From a virus: a stretch of 64,000 bases of DNA. Location of the stretch: IMG/VR virus record IMGVR_UViG_3300035703_000067, positions 1-64,000 of that record, one strand, 5' to 3'. Shown piece by piece: positions 28,747 to 37,776 of the stretch (the first letter of the stretch is position 1; each line of letters starts with the position of its first letter). Position numbers and translations under genes: made by a program. Below the pieces are notes generated by a model. That model had not been told where the DNA came from and made no database searches. It saw only the letters and a list, made by a program, of their open reading frames with translations.

Positions 28747-30224
28747 CGGCCTCCATCGCCCAGCTCCAACGCCGGGCCGACAAACTCCGCCAAGAACTCG
28801 CCCGCCGCAAGGCGCGCTCGGCGAACTTCGACCCCGCCATCGCCCCGACGAAGCTCCCCGGCGTCGACGACTGGCCAGCGTTCGCGCGGCGCACCTGGAT
28901 CCGCACAGCCGGCACGGTCGCCCCCTTCGTGCCCTACGCCTACCAAGAGGAGCTAGTGCGCTCGATCAACACGCACCCCAACACGATCATCAACAAGTCG
29001 CGCCAGATGGGCGCCTCCGAGACGGTCTGCTCCTACTTGCTATGCCGAGCCCTCACCGAGCGCGGCTTCGCAGCGGTGGTCTTCTCCAAGACCCAACAGG
29101 ACGCCTCCGAGCTGGGGCGCCGCGTGCGCGCCATGGCCAACAGCATCGAGGGCGAGGCCATCCGCTACCTCACGGACTCCAATACGCAGATCGCCATCGA
29201 AGGCCGGGGCACGTTGTACTTCCTCCCCGCCTCACCGCGCGCAGCGCGGGGCATCCCGTCCTGCTCCGTGCTGTTCATGGACGAAGGCGCCTTCCTCGAC
29301 GGTGCCGCCGAGATCTACCGGGGCGCCATGCCAACCCTCTCGATGGTGGGCGAAGCCGCCAAGGTGATCGTCACCTCGACCCCCGACACCGAACTCGACT
29401 GGTTTGGCCAGCTCTGGCATCAAGGCACACCACCTGACTGGTACGAGTACGTCAAGCGCCGCGACATCAACGGGCTCAACACCCTGCTCGCCCGGGTGAA
29501 GGACTCGTGGAACCGCGTGGCGATCCACTACTCACAACATCCGATCTACGGCTTCGACCCCGAGTGGGCGCGGAAGACCCGCGAGTCGCGTCGGATGACC
29601 CAGGCCGCATGGGACTCCGAGTACGAGCTGGCGTTCGGAGCGACGGACACCCAGATCTACCCATCGGAACTGATTCGCCGCGCCACGCGAGGCCACTGGC
29701 GCGAGTGCGGTTCGATTGGCCGCACCTACGTGATCGGCGTCGACCCAAACGCCGGGGGCAACGACTACTTCACAGCGATCGTGTTGGACATCACCGAGCG
29801 TCCCTACGAGGTTGTAGGGATGTACCACGAGAACGGCAAGAGCACCGATTACAGCTTGCGTCATGTGAAAGCCTTGATAGACGATTACCTACCGGAGCGG
29901 GTAATCGTGGAAAAGCAGGCGATGGGCGCTGTGATTGCAGAAGCGCTCTCAACCGTCCTGCCAAACTATGCTATCGAAACTTTCAGCACCAGTCGCCCGA
30001 GCAAGATCGTTGCTACCGATCGCATCTTGTTCTTGATGGAGCACGATGAGCTGATCTTCCCCGAGGGCGTGATACCGAATGAGCTACGAGCTTTCCAGCA
30101 AAAGGAAAGTGGTAACCGCGAAGCCGCCTCAGGAGCGCACGATGACGCGGTGATGGCCCTGGCCTTCGCCTGCCACGCCATCCCAGAGACACCAAACACT
30201 GCAGGGTTCTTCGCCCACATTTAA
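28743..30224 (+). CDS. terL: Terminase large subunit (packaging ATPase-nuclease)
   Basis: 493 residues from GTG 28743. ATPase: NKSRQMGASET (R87-E93, a deviant Walker A lacking the usual GKT), Walker B SVLFMDEGAF (D180, E181), then TSTP motif III. Nuclease: IGVDPNAGG (D334), RVIVEKQAMG (E-containing second motif) and HDDAVMALAFA (D467, D468). It cuts concatemers and pumps DNA into the prohead through the portal. From about 29860 to the end the DNA turns AT-rich, the left flank of the HNH-centred tract. Confidence 0.93.
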   Translation: MTASIAQLQRRADKLRQELARRKARSANFDPAIAPTKLPGVDDWPAFARRTWIRTAGTVAPFVPYAYQEELVRSINTHPNTIINKSRQMGASETVCSYLLCRALTERGFAAVVFSKTQQDASELGRRVRAMANSIEGEAIRYLTDSNTQIAIEGRGTLYFLPASPRAARGIPSCSVLFMDEGAFLDGAAEIYRGAMPTLSMVGEAAKVIVTSTPDTELDWFGQLWHQGTPPDWYEYVKRRDINGLNTLLARVKDSWNRVAIHYSQHPIYGFDPEWARKTRESRRMTQAAWDSEYELAFGATDTQIYPSELIRRATRGHWRECGSIGRTYVIGVDPNAGGNDYFTAIVLDITERPYEVVGMYHENGKSTDYSLRHVKALIDDYLPERVIVEKQAMGAVIAEALSTVLPNYAIETFSTSRPSKIVATDRILFLMEHDELIFPEGVIPNELRAFQQKESGNREAASGAHDDAVMALAFACHAIPETPNTAGFFAHI

Positions 30225-30237
30225 TAGTTTGACGCAG

Positions 30238-30252
30238 ACTTTAATTGTACAA
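30238..30252 (+). repeat. Left flanking repeat of the HNH insertion
   Basis: ACTTTAATTGTACAA, found again with one change (ACTTTAATTGTATAA) at 30658-30672. The pair brackets the HNH gene. It may be the footprint of its insertion or its recognition site. Confidence 0.5.
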
Positions 30253-30260
30253 GTCAAAAG

Positions 30261-30596
30261 CTAAGCGCAACTTGTATCGACATTATGGATCCATTTCCAG
30301 ATTTCCGCCTCACGCAATGGGTCCCAGAACTCCTGCTGGCGATACCAGTCGAACCAAACGCTATGGCCTTTCTGCGAATTGCAAAGTAGGCAGCACCCAA
30401 CAAGGTTCTCCCTAACTGTCACACCACCATGAGCTTTTGGGATGACATGATCAAGGGTCGCTCCTCTCCCTAAGTCTTCATCGCAATAAGCACAGCATCC
30501 ATTCCATTTATCTAAAACAACGCGCCTAAGTCGAGTCTTTGCATCGCGCTTGGTTACTAGCTCAGAGCCATCGATCTGATGGTCCACCATGAGCAT
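30261..30596 (-). CDS. HNH endonuclease
   Basis: 111 residues, opposite in strand to all surrounding late genes. HNH core: WNGCCAYCDEDLGRGATLDHVIPKAHGGV, NLVGCCLLCNSQKG, with paired CxxC motifs and the DH catalytic pair. Position between terminase and portal is common for both homing and packaging-assisting HNH genes. Its reverse orientation, the flanking repeats and the AT-rich tract favour a homing element. Some HNH proteins do cooperate with terminase, so a packaging role stays open. Confidence 0.85.
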   Translation of the reverse strand: MLMVDHQIDGSELVTKRDAKTRLRRVVLDKWNGCCAYCDEDLGRGATLDHVIPKAHGGVTVRENLVGCCLLCNSQKGHSVWFDWYRQQEFWDPLREAEIWKWIHNVDTSCA

Positions 30597-30657
30597 TGGC
30601 GCCGTTGCCCCAAGGCTATCGAGGGCGCCCTAAGCGGGGAACAACAAGTTTGCCTTA

Positions 30658-30672
30658 ACTTTAATTGTATAA
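30658..30672 (+). repeat. Right flanking repeat of the HNH insertion
   Basis: ACTTTAATTGTATAA, one base different from 30238-30252. The 30597-30770 interval otherwise holds no gene. A weak promoter for the portal gene could lie at TTGGCT..GATAAA (about 30712-30743). Confidence 0.5.
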
Positions 30673-30770
30673 CCAATAGATTCGCCTAATGGAAAAACGC
30701 CTTCAGTTCAACTTGGCTTAGACCTCAGGCAGCCAGCGATAAACTTTGCATATCAGTTGGGTGCTAAGCC

Positions 30771-32573
30771 GTGGCCTCTACTTCTACCGAAGCGTTCCGG
30801 AATGATGGGGCCTTAGTAAATATATTGTCCGGAATGGGTGTATCCACCAAGGACAAGACTGTAGCAACCATAGTAGGTGCAAAACCAATACTAACTGAAG
30901 GCGAACTCGAAGCTCTATACGCACATGGAATACCCAGACGCTACGTCGACTCCATCTCCGACGAGATCCTGCGCCACCAGACCACGATCACGCTGGGCGG
31001 CGACGACGAGGAAAACGCCAACGACCTGATCGCATCGTTCGAGGAATTCCTGAAGGCCACGCAATTCCACCACGCCTTCTCCGAGGTCGTGAAGCTGCAG
31101 CGCCTCTACGGCGGCGCCGGCCTGGTGCTCCTCATCGATGACGGCCTCCCGCCCGAAGAGCCCGTCGACATCAATCGCATCCGCTCGATCCAGGGCTATG
31201 TGCCCCTGTCGCGGCACGAGCTAATCCCCGAGGACTTCACGATCACCGACTACACCAAGCCCTCGCACTACCGGATCACGACAGCGCAGCGTCTGACCCC
31301 TGAGCAACAGGGGCAGTACGTCAACGTGCGGATCCATTCCTCGAGGGTGGCGCGCTTCGACGGGCTCTACCTGCCTTGGAACGTGCGCGTGCGCAACACC
31401 GGCTGGGGCCTTCCGGTACTCCAACTCGTCTGGGAGGCATACAAGCGCTACGAGAGCGCCATGTCGGGCCTGGAGTCGATGACGACTGACTCCGACCTGT
31501 TTGTCCACAAGATCCCAGGCCTGTTCAACCGCATCGCCACCGGCAACGAGAGCGACCTGCGCAAGCGACTGGAGGCCAACAACCTTTCACGCAGCGTCTA
31601 TGGCGGCATGGTCGTGGACGTGGAGGAGGAGCTGCAGTTCCTCAACCGCGCCCTGAGCAACATCGCCTCCGCGACCGAGCCCTTCATCAAGGATCTCCAA
31701 GCAGCGACGGGTTGGCCCGCCTCGATCCTGATGGGCGACTCCCCCGGTGGCCTGGGCAAGGAAGGCCGCTTCGAGGAGCGCGTCTGGGCCTCGATTGTCG
31801 AGCAATGGCAAGAGGTCTATTGCCGCACGGCGGTGACCGAGGTGTTCCGGTACATCCTCGTCTCGCGCGAAGGCCCAGCCCGAGGACGGCCCCCTGAAAA
31901 GTGGAGCGTCGAATTCCCGAGCGTCTTCACGGAGACAGACAGCGAAAAAGCAGCGTTGCGACTGCAGGTAGCACAAGTTGATGCTCAGTACATCAATCTG
32001 GGCGTACTAAATGCATTAGAGGTACGTGAGGCAAGGTTTGGAGGAACCGAATATAGCATAGAAACAACATTAGATCCTAATGTCTCAAGCATGCTGACTG
32101 AACAAACCAACATGCAGTTCGAGACACAAATGATAGGTATGCAAGCACAGAATGAAGCAGTTCAGAACCCACAAGAGGAGGAAGAACAACAACCAGAAGA
32201 AGAGACTGAAGAGGAAGCTAAAACAGACTCTATCGACTATATAAATGCCCACGGCTACCGTATAGCAGTCGTAGCGCGCCTGGGCGATGTGAGCAAAGGA
32301 GTTTTAATAGCACCCGATGGACAAAGAGTAGACTCTAAACGTGCCTCAGTATTCGTAGTAGGTCCACAAAGAGCGTACGGACGTAAGTTGTACAAGACCA
32401 GATTCGACGTACAGGGCGAACTTGTTGAAGGTCCGTATGCCATAGGCTTCCGCACGATCAAAGCAGCGAAGCAAGCAATCGCTTCTTTCTATCCTCGGCA
32501 GAATGTGGCAGGGCTATCCCCCGTATCCGAGGGCGAGGCCGAAGCCCTTCGCGCCGGTTGGGAGCAGTACTGA
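30771..32573 (+). CDS. Portal protein (DUF1073 / phage_portal_3 type)
   Basis: 600 residues from GTG 30771. The portal body matches DUF1073: RRYVDSISDEILR, LQRLYGGAGLVLLID, FNRIATGNESDLRKRLE, LQAATGWPASILMGDSPGGLGKEG, EERVWASIVEQWQE. An acidic linker (residues 470-485) leads to a separate C-terminal beta-rich domain (YINAHGYRIAVVARLGDVSKG). Only the middle part (about 30945-31930) is GC-rich. Both ends are AT-rich, so the ends seem to derive from recombination. TGATG couples it to the next gene. Confidence 0.88.
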   Translation: MASTSTEAFRNDGALVNILSGMGVSTKDKTVATIVGAKPILTEGELEALYAHGIPRRYVDSISDEILRHQTTITLGGDDEENANDLIASFEEFLKATQFHHAFSEVVKLQRLYGGAGLVLLIDDGLPPEEPVDINRIRSIQGYVPLSRHELIPEDFTITDYTKPSHYRITTAQRLTPEQQGQYVNVRIHSSRVARFDGLYLPWNVRVRNTGWGLPVLQLVWEAYKRYESAMSGLESMTTDSDLFVHKIPGLFNRIATGNESDLRKRLEANNLSRSVYGGMVVDVEEELQFLNRALSNIASATEPFIKDLQAATGWPASILMGDSPGGLGKEGRFEERVWASIVEQWQEVYCRTAVTEVFRYILVSREGPARGRPPEKWSVEFPSVFTETDSEKAALRLQVAQVDAQYINLGVLNALEVREARFGGTEYSIETTLDPNVSSMLTEQTNMQFETQMIGMQAQNEAVQNPQEEEEQQPEEETEEEAKTDSIDYINAHGYRIAVVARLGDVSKGVLIAPDGQRVDSKRASVFVVGPQRAYGRKLYKTRFDVQGELVEGPYAIGFRTIKAAKQAIASFYPRQNVAGLSPVSEGEAEALRAGWEQY

Positions 32574-35365
32574 TGAGCGAGCAACGCCCTACGACCCCGG
32601 AAGCCGCACGAGCTGCTGCTTATCTTGCGGCGAAAGAGCGCCTTGATCTCAAAGGCAAAGTCAAATGCAATCCCCCTAATAGAGCGTGCGGGGACCGTTG
32701 CATTCCTCCCAACTGGAAGTGCCGCGTAAAGGGAGAAGGGACAGACTCCCATTCACGAGTCATCGCTGGGGACCCTTTAGCAGGGGCGGCTTCGATTGCC
32801 CGAGGCCGAAAGCGCTTGGCAAAAGGACTCAGAAAGGGAAGAGTTGAAGAAATTCAAGCAGGTCGAGCTGCTATTGCCAGGGGCATTGTAAAAGCAGTTC
32901 CAGGTAAAAACATCAAGCAAAAACAAGAGCTAAGAAAAACAGTAGAAACAGTTATTCTCCCTGTTGCTACTGGCTTATTCGCTGCTTGGGCACTACGGCA
33001 AGGACACGAAGCAGCCAAACTTCTATTCCCGGCCTATGCACAAGGACCAGGCAAGGACATCGAGAACGCCGCAGGCACAACTGTAGGATTCGTTCTCGAC
33101 AGGATCCCCATCTACGGGGAAAAAAGAAGACTGGAAAGGAAGATTGGCAATCAAAGAGCAAATATGCTCGCAAATGCCGCTACTTTCGGAGCAAATAATG
33201 CAGCCCCTTCTGTACCTAGTGCGGACAACACATATTTTAGCAAACTCTCTAGATCGGTAAGTGGAGCCAGCAAAGCAGTCAACGAAGGTCTAACCGCTGT
33301 TCATCCGGAAAAAGGAATTAAACCATACGATACTTTTAGGTCTGATCTTTTAAGTGGTGTATTGGGGGCCACAATAAAAGGAAAGGGTGCGGATGGCTCG
33401 GATCGAGTAAGCGCCTACGCAGAACCAGCCACAATAAGGTTTATGTCTAAGCAGTTTGGTCTCGACCCTGCGACTCTAAAAGGTGGAGCGTACGGAGAAC
33501 AACAAAAGAACTGGCTCATAGATGGCGTAGCACAGCAACTACAAAAGGGAAGAGAACAGCTGCGTGCTGACATGGCCGTTAGAGGACTAAGCTATAAAAA
33601 ACCCGAAGACGTAGAAAAGTACGTAGACATCGCAGTGGACAATGCTAGAACAACTCTAGGTAAAGCTCAAAAAGGTAAAAGCGAAGAGGCAGTAGCCGAC
33701 TACAGGAGCATGGTTCGCTCTCTCATTAAAGGAGGCGAGGCTCAGAGTACGAAGGCGTTAGCAGATGAAATGTACGTAAAAACATTCAACGGATTTGATA
33801 ATTACTTCAAAACCGCAGCCGAGCGCGTCAAAGACGACACTGACGCACGTCGACAAGTCGGAGCGGCCGCCTCAAGGACTTCTCCAGTGAAAGATACTCT
33901 TATCGGTGTAGCAGAGCGTATTAAAACAAAAGTAGGCATGAATTCACCTATTGCTGGGGCTAATCATGCCGAACTGGTCATACTTAAGGTATACCATGAG
34001 TATTCACTAACTAGCAAAAAGAAATTTGCTAGAGATATTAACGGCAATAACACATGGACAGCTTCCGACTCAACCATTAGGTACGCCGCCCAAGATCTTG
34101 GCTGGGATGGCTCTGGTGGGACCGAGGGCGCTTACAAGCACTTACGCGCTACTGGGCAATTCGCCAGGCTGGCGTGGGGGAACGTATCCACAGCCCCTGC
34201 TAGACCGCGTAGCCAGAATAAGCAGCAACGCCTTGGAGATCTAATTCGTAGTGTAAGGAAAAGAAAAGGAAACGAGAACCTCTCGATGGAGCAGATTATT
34301 GCTATAGCAAAGCAAGAGCTCAATAGAGATGATAGCGACGATATGCCTGTCCGGGTGAAAGCATACCTCGAGATGCGATTGAGGCAAGACAAGAAGTGCG
34401 GAGCCTCCTACATCTCAGACAATAAAAAGTGCACAAAAGCAAATAAAGGACCCAACTCTAAAGACGACACCGAAGTATTTACCAAGACTCTGGTCGCAAG
34501 CACCGCTTTAGTGGGCGGAGTAGCCGTGACCGCAACCGTAGCAAGCAGTATCGATGATGTAGTTAAAGAGCGGTCTAGGCAGTTCGGAGAACCTACTCTC
34601 TCAACGTTCACGGGAAAGATAGGGAATCCAGATATTTACAGAAAAAGTGTTATTCGTACTCTCTCATCAGGTCATTTTGGCGACACTGCCCTCAGTGAAG
34701 TAAATAACGCAATGTACGTTGTAAAAACTCCTAAGCAGTCCCCCAAGAGTGCGCGCGTTGCAGCAGGGGCCGGCTTGGACAGTAAAGCGCGGCGCAACTT
34801 GTATCGATCACAAGGGCGCATAACCAGAAGTGAAGTTGTGAATAACACAATCGCAGGTGATATTGGAGTCGCCCCTAAAGTCGTTGCAGCAAATCGCAAC
34901 ACCCTAGTTACAGAACACGTAAAAGGGCAACCTCTGCGGAAACTAGACGATAAATCCCTGGTAGCCCTAAATGAGTCTTTGGGTAAGCTACATAGAGCGG
35001 GAATTGCCCATAACGATCTGAAACCCGCTAATATCTTTATGAATGACAAAGGGAAGGCTGTCTTAATCGATTTCGGCCTCTCGTCCAATTCGCCCGGGGC
35101 TGTAGCCGGAGAGTGGTATAGAGCAATGAACAGTCGTAGCTCTAACCCACTTATAGGTATTACCAAGACTGCGACCGGTAGTCTGAATCTAAAGCGTCTA
35201 AACCCCGAAGGATACAAAAGTGCAGAAAAAGCATTATCAGCCGTAATAGGCGGAAAGGTAAGTGAATCACGTCTGACGCAGGCTGCAAAAGACGCAAAAA
35301 AAGCTCGTCAGATACAGCTAGTCATAAATAACTACTACGCAGGTAAGTACAATCAGAACAAATGA
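32573..35365 (+). CDS. Large head-module protein with two cysteine headers and a protein kinase-like domain
   Basis: 930 residues from ATG 32573. Header A (ACGDRCIPPNWKC, residues 38-50) is followed by a hydrophobic helix at 124-143. Header B (KKCGASYISDNKKC, 607-620) is followed by a hydrophobic helix at about 634-658. The C-terminal domain is kinase-like: possible lysine MYVVK (K718), catalytic loop HNDLKPANIF (D815, K817, N820) and LIDFG (D833). The middle is helical and unassigned. It lies between portal and MuF genes, where capsid-internal proteins are encoded, so I infer virion packaging and delivery. Mostly AT-rich; overlaps the next gene by ATGA. Confidence 0.75.
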   Translation: MSEQRPTTPEAARAAAYLAAKERLDLKGKVKCNPPNRACGDRCIPPNWKCRVKGEGTDSHSRVIAGDPLAGAASIARGRKRLAKGLRKGRVEEIQAGRAAIARGIVKAVPGKNIKQKQELRKTVETVILPVATGLFAAWALRQGHEAAKLLFPAYAQGPGKDIENAAGTTVGFVLDRIPIYGEKRRLERKIGNQRANMLANAATFGANNAAPSVPSADNTYFSKLSRSVSGASKAVNEGLTAVHPEKGIKPYDTFRSDLLSGVLGATIKGKGADGSDRVSAYAEPATIRFMSKQFGLDPATLKGGAYGEQQKNWLIDGVAQQLQKGREQLRADMAVRGLSYKKPEDVEKYVDIAVDNARTTLGKAQKGKSEEAVADYRSMVRSLIKGGEAQSTKALADEMYVKTFNGFDNYFKTAAERVKDDTDARRQVGAAASRTSPVKDTLIGVAERIKTKVGMNSPIAGANHAELVILKVYHEYSLTSKKKFARDINGNNTWTASDSTIRYAAQDLGWDGSGGTEGAYKHLRATGQFARLAWGNVSTAPARPRSQNKQQRLGDLIRSVRKRKGNENLSMEQIIAIAKQELNRDDSDDMPVRVKAYLEMRLRQDKKCGASYISDNKKCTKANKGPNSKDDTEVFTKTLVASTALVGGVAVTATVASSIDDVVKERSRQFGEPTLSTFTGKIGNPDIYRKSVIRTLSSGHFGDTALSEVNNAMYVVKTPKQSPKSARVAAGAGLDSKARRNLYRSQGRITRSEVVNNTIAGDIGVAPKVVAANRNTLVTEHVKGQPLRKLDDKSLVALNESLGKLHRAGIAHNDLKPANIFMNDKGKAVLIDFGLSSNSPGAVAGEWYRAMNSRSSNPLIGITKTATGSLNLKRLNPEGYKSAEKALSAVIGGKVSESRLTQAAKDAKKARQIQLVINNYYAGKYNQNK

Positions 35366-36249
35366 CTATTCCTATCGTAGAGAGGTATAACAAGATATTA
35401 TCTACCACGGAGTCGGAAACAATAAGTGTGCTCGACCGGGTCCTCGACCAGAGCTTCAACCGCCTAGTGCGCCGAGCTCGGGTCCATATGCGGATTGGTC
35501 TTATCGACCCAGTCCAGCGCAACCTCGCTCTGCTTCAAGAATTCAGACAGCTCGTCCCTTCTTTCCGCCCAGATCGCGTCGATGCCTACGACAAGGTGCT
35601 TCAAGGCTTAATAGGACAAGCAAGCACACGGGGCATCGAGGTTGCGGACAATCTCACCCAACGCATGGCGCCCGAGCGTCCTCGGGTGGATGTCTCCATT
35701 CCCCTCGAGGCGACCGTGGCCGCAGCGGCACAAGCCAAGGGCTATTTGCGCAAGCATGGTGAACGCTTTGCCACCACCTCAGCCGAGGTCGTAGCCCAAG
35801 GCATCGCCGAAGGTCGCCCCACCGACAGCATGGTCCGCGACATGCGCTCCCGGCTCAGTGTGGTGAAGTCGCGCGCCGAGATGATCGTCCGCACAGAGTC
35901 GCTACGTGCCTACAACGAGGCGTCCAATACGTACTACGCCGCGCAAGGCGTGGAACTTTGTATGTGGTACGCCACCGCTGATGATCGCGCGTGCTCCATC
36001 TGCGCCCCTCGCGCCGGGCAGATCTACAAGCGCTCCGAGATCAAGGCACCATGCCACCCCCGGTGCCGGTGCTACCTCGCTCCCTGGGATCCCGAGATCG
36101 CAGCGATGGACCCCGAGTACGCCGGCCAACGTCAACGACACGCTGACGAAATACGCAAAGCGTATAAACAGCTCTCCAAAGAGCCTGCCAACTTGAATCG
36201 CGCAGCAGTCTTTGAGCAACTGGCGCCCACACCGGTTGCAACGCCGTAA
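35362..36249 (+). CDS. Minor head protein, MuF / SPP1 gp7 type
   Basis: 295 residues. The C-terminal MuF signature is clear: AEMIVRTESLRAYNEA, MWYATADDRACSICAPRAGQIY and CHPRCRCYLAPWD. MuF proteins bind the portal inside the head and are ejected with DNA; in some phages they are fused to toxins. Here no toxin is fused. Instead, separate effector-like genes lie directly on both sides, which supports a shared head-delivery role. Confidence 0.9.
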   Translation: MTIPIVERYNKILSTTESETISVLDRVLDQSFNRLVRRARVHMRIGLIDPVQRNLALLQEFRQLVPSFRPDRVDAYDKVLQGLIGQASTRGIEVADNLTQRMAPERPRVDVSIPLEATVAAAAQAKGYLRKHGERFATTSAEVVAQGIAEGRPTDSMVRDMRSRLSVVKSRAEMIVRTESLRAYNEASNTYYAAQGVELCMWYATADDRACSICAPRAGQIYKRSEIKAPCHPRCRCYLAPWDPEIAAMDPEYAGQRQRHADEIRKAYKQLSKEPANLNRAAVFEQLAPTPVATP

Positions 36250-36311
36250 CCGACTTCTGATCCATCCATAGACTGTCCATATCCGTAACCGGGCGGACGC
36301 GCCCTTAAGTC

Positions 36312-37187
36312 ATGCCTGCGATGAAGAAGCGCCCGCCCATGGAAATGGAGCCCGAGATGGAGGAGCAGCGCGAATCCGAGGGCGTCCGCGAAGGTGAGGA
36401 CGACATGCCAATGGGCAAGACCAACCGCAAGCGCAGCGCAAAGAACGCCAAACGCACCAAAGCCCCCATGGACGGTGGCATGTACGGCAAAAAGCCGATG
36501 GACGGCGAAGGCTGCGGATGCGGAGGCCGCAAGGGCAAAGGCAAGTGCGACGGCAACTGCGGCAAGAAGATGGATCGGAACGATGCCCTCACGCCTCAGG
36601 AGTACCTCGACGCATGTGAGCTCGGTATCCAAGGCCGCTCCCGCTCCTACATCCGAGCACGGCTGGACGCGGAGGAGCGCATCGACAAGAAGTGCGGAGC
36701 CAGTGGTATTCCCGACAACAAGAAGTGCCGCATTGGCAGTGGTGGAAGCAGTGATCTCGCTGGAAAGGCAAAACAGGCTGCTAATGCGTACAACCGTAAG
36801 GCTGGTAAAGGTATTAGTGTAGGTAAAGCACTGCTAGGTGCTGCAGTAATTGGGGGAGGCGTTCTCGCCGCACGCGAAGCTGGCCGAGCTATAGAAGAAG
36901 GCAACGCCAAGAAGGAGCAACTCAATCGAGTCAATAAACTTCGTCAAAAAGGACCTGCAGGCAAAGAAGCCGCACAGCGCCTCGTTAATAAGTATAAAGA
37001 ATCTAGACCCAACTCTGCAGCACGTGATCGCAGAGCTGCACGTAACAGAAAGCTTCTAATGCCAGGAGTCGATCCTGCGCCTGCGAAAAAGACACAACGA
37101 CGGGTGCGCAGGCAAGGGAAAGTCGTAGTGCTTAACTCGATGTATGCAGACGGATTTGCATTTGATCCCGCACTGCTCGGTATTTGA
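36312..37187 (+). CDS. Tagged head-module protein with cysteine-rich start, header C and membrane helix
   Basis: 291 residues. A Met/Glu/Lys-rich start and the cysteine cluster GCGCGGRKGKGKCDGNCGKK (66-85) lead to a helix LDACELGIQGRSRSYIRARLDAEER, header C KKCGASGIPDNKKC (126-139) and a hydrophobic helix at about 170-190. The end carries NSMYADGF (37134-37157), related to the SIWADGF ends of two neighbours. No enzyme domain is seen, so it may be a carrier or an anchoring component of the set. Confidence 0.7.
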   Translation: MPAMKKRPPMEMEPEMEEQRESEGVREGEDDMPMGKTNRKRSAKNAKRTKAPMDGGMYGKKPMDGEGCGCGGRKGKGKCDGNCGKKMDRNDALTPQEYLDACELGIQGRSRSYIRARLDAEERIDKKCGASGIPDNKKCRIGSGGSSDLAGKAKQAANAYNRKAGKGISVGKALLGAAVIGGGVLAAREAGRAIEEGNAKKEQLNRVNKLRQKGPAGKEAAQRLVNKYKESRPNSAARDRRAARNRKLLMPGVDPAPAKKTQRRVRRQGKVVVLNSMYADGFAFDPALLGI

Positions 37188-37189
37188 TC

Positions 37190-37774
37190 ATGGCACTAAC
37201 TCCTAAGTCAGTCAGACTTGACAAAAAATGTGGAGCAAGCGGAATTCCTGACAACAAAAAATGTCGGATTAACTCCGGGCAGAATCAAAGTGATCTAATA
37301 GCACGAGCTCAAGAAGCGTACCAAAACTATGACAAAACCAAAAGTAGAGGTGTTGACATAGGCAGAACAATAGGCACAAGCGTAGCTGCACTTGGCACCG
37401 CTTACTCAGCCTATTCTCTGTATCATTCCATAAAGACCGAAAAAGAAAGGAAAAACCAGACTGCTTTGCAGGGGATCAAGTTTAAGAAGAAAATGGGCAA
37501 TGAAATTCTGGTAAAAGCTGCGACAAGAGCACGCGATTTTGTCAATGGCAATCGTGGGGTCAACCCATGGGCCACCCGTTACGGCCGGAGCTCGGCCGAG
37601 AAGCAAGCAGTCGAAATGGTGAACCGAGCCAAGGAATCGCGGCGGATGTGGCGAGAAGCCGCCCGCCGTGAACTCAGCGCATTGAAGTCTGTTGTACCCG
37701 AATCACCAGCGCGTAAACGTGCCCGAGAGCGCAATAACAACGATTCCATATGGGCTGATGGCTTCGAGGTTTAA
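37190..37774 (+). CDS. Tagged head-module protein with header D and C-terminal SIWADGF
   Basis: 194 residues from ATG 37190. MALTPKSVRLDKKCGASG begins the header, identical over 16 residues to header C of the previous protein (KKCGASGIPDNKKCRI) although 11 of the 16 codons differ. SDLIARAQEAYQNYDKTKSRG then corresponds to the same part of that protein, followed by a small-residue hydrophobic helix. It ends DSIWADGFEV. The helical middle (about 90-185) is unassigned. Confidence 0.7.
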   Translation: MALTPKSVRLDKKCGASGIPDNKKCRINSGQNQSDLIARAQEAYQNYDKTKSRGVDIGRTIGTSVAALGTAYSAYSLYHSIKTEKERKNQTALQGIKFKKKMGNEILVKAATRARDFVNGNRGVNPWATRYGRSSAEKQAVEMVNRAKESRRMWREAARRELSALKSVVPESPARKRARERNNNDSIWADGFEV

Positions 37775-37776
37775 CC

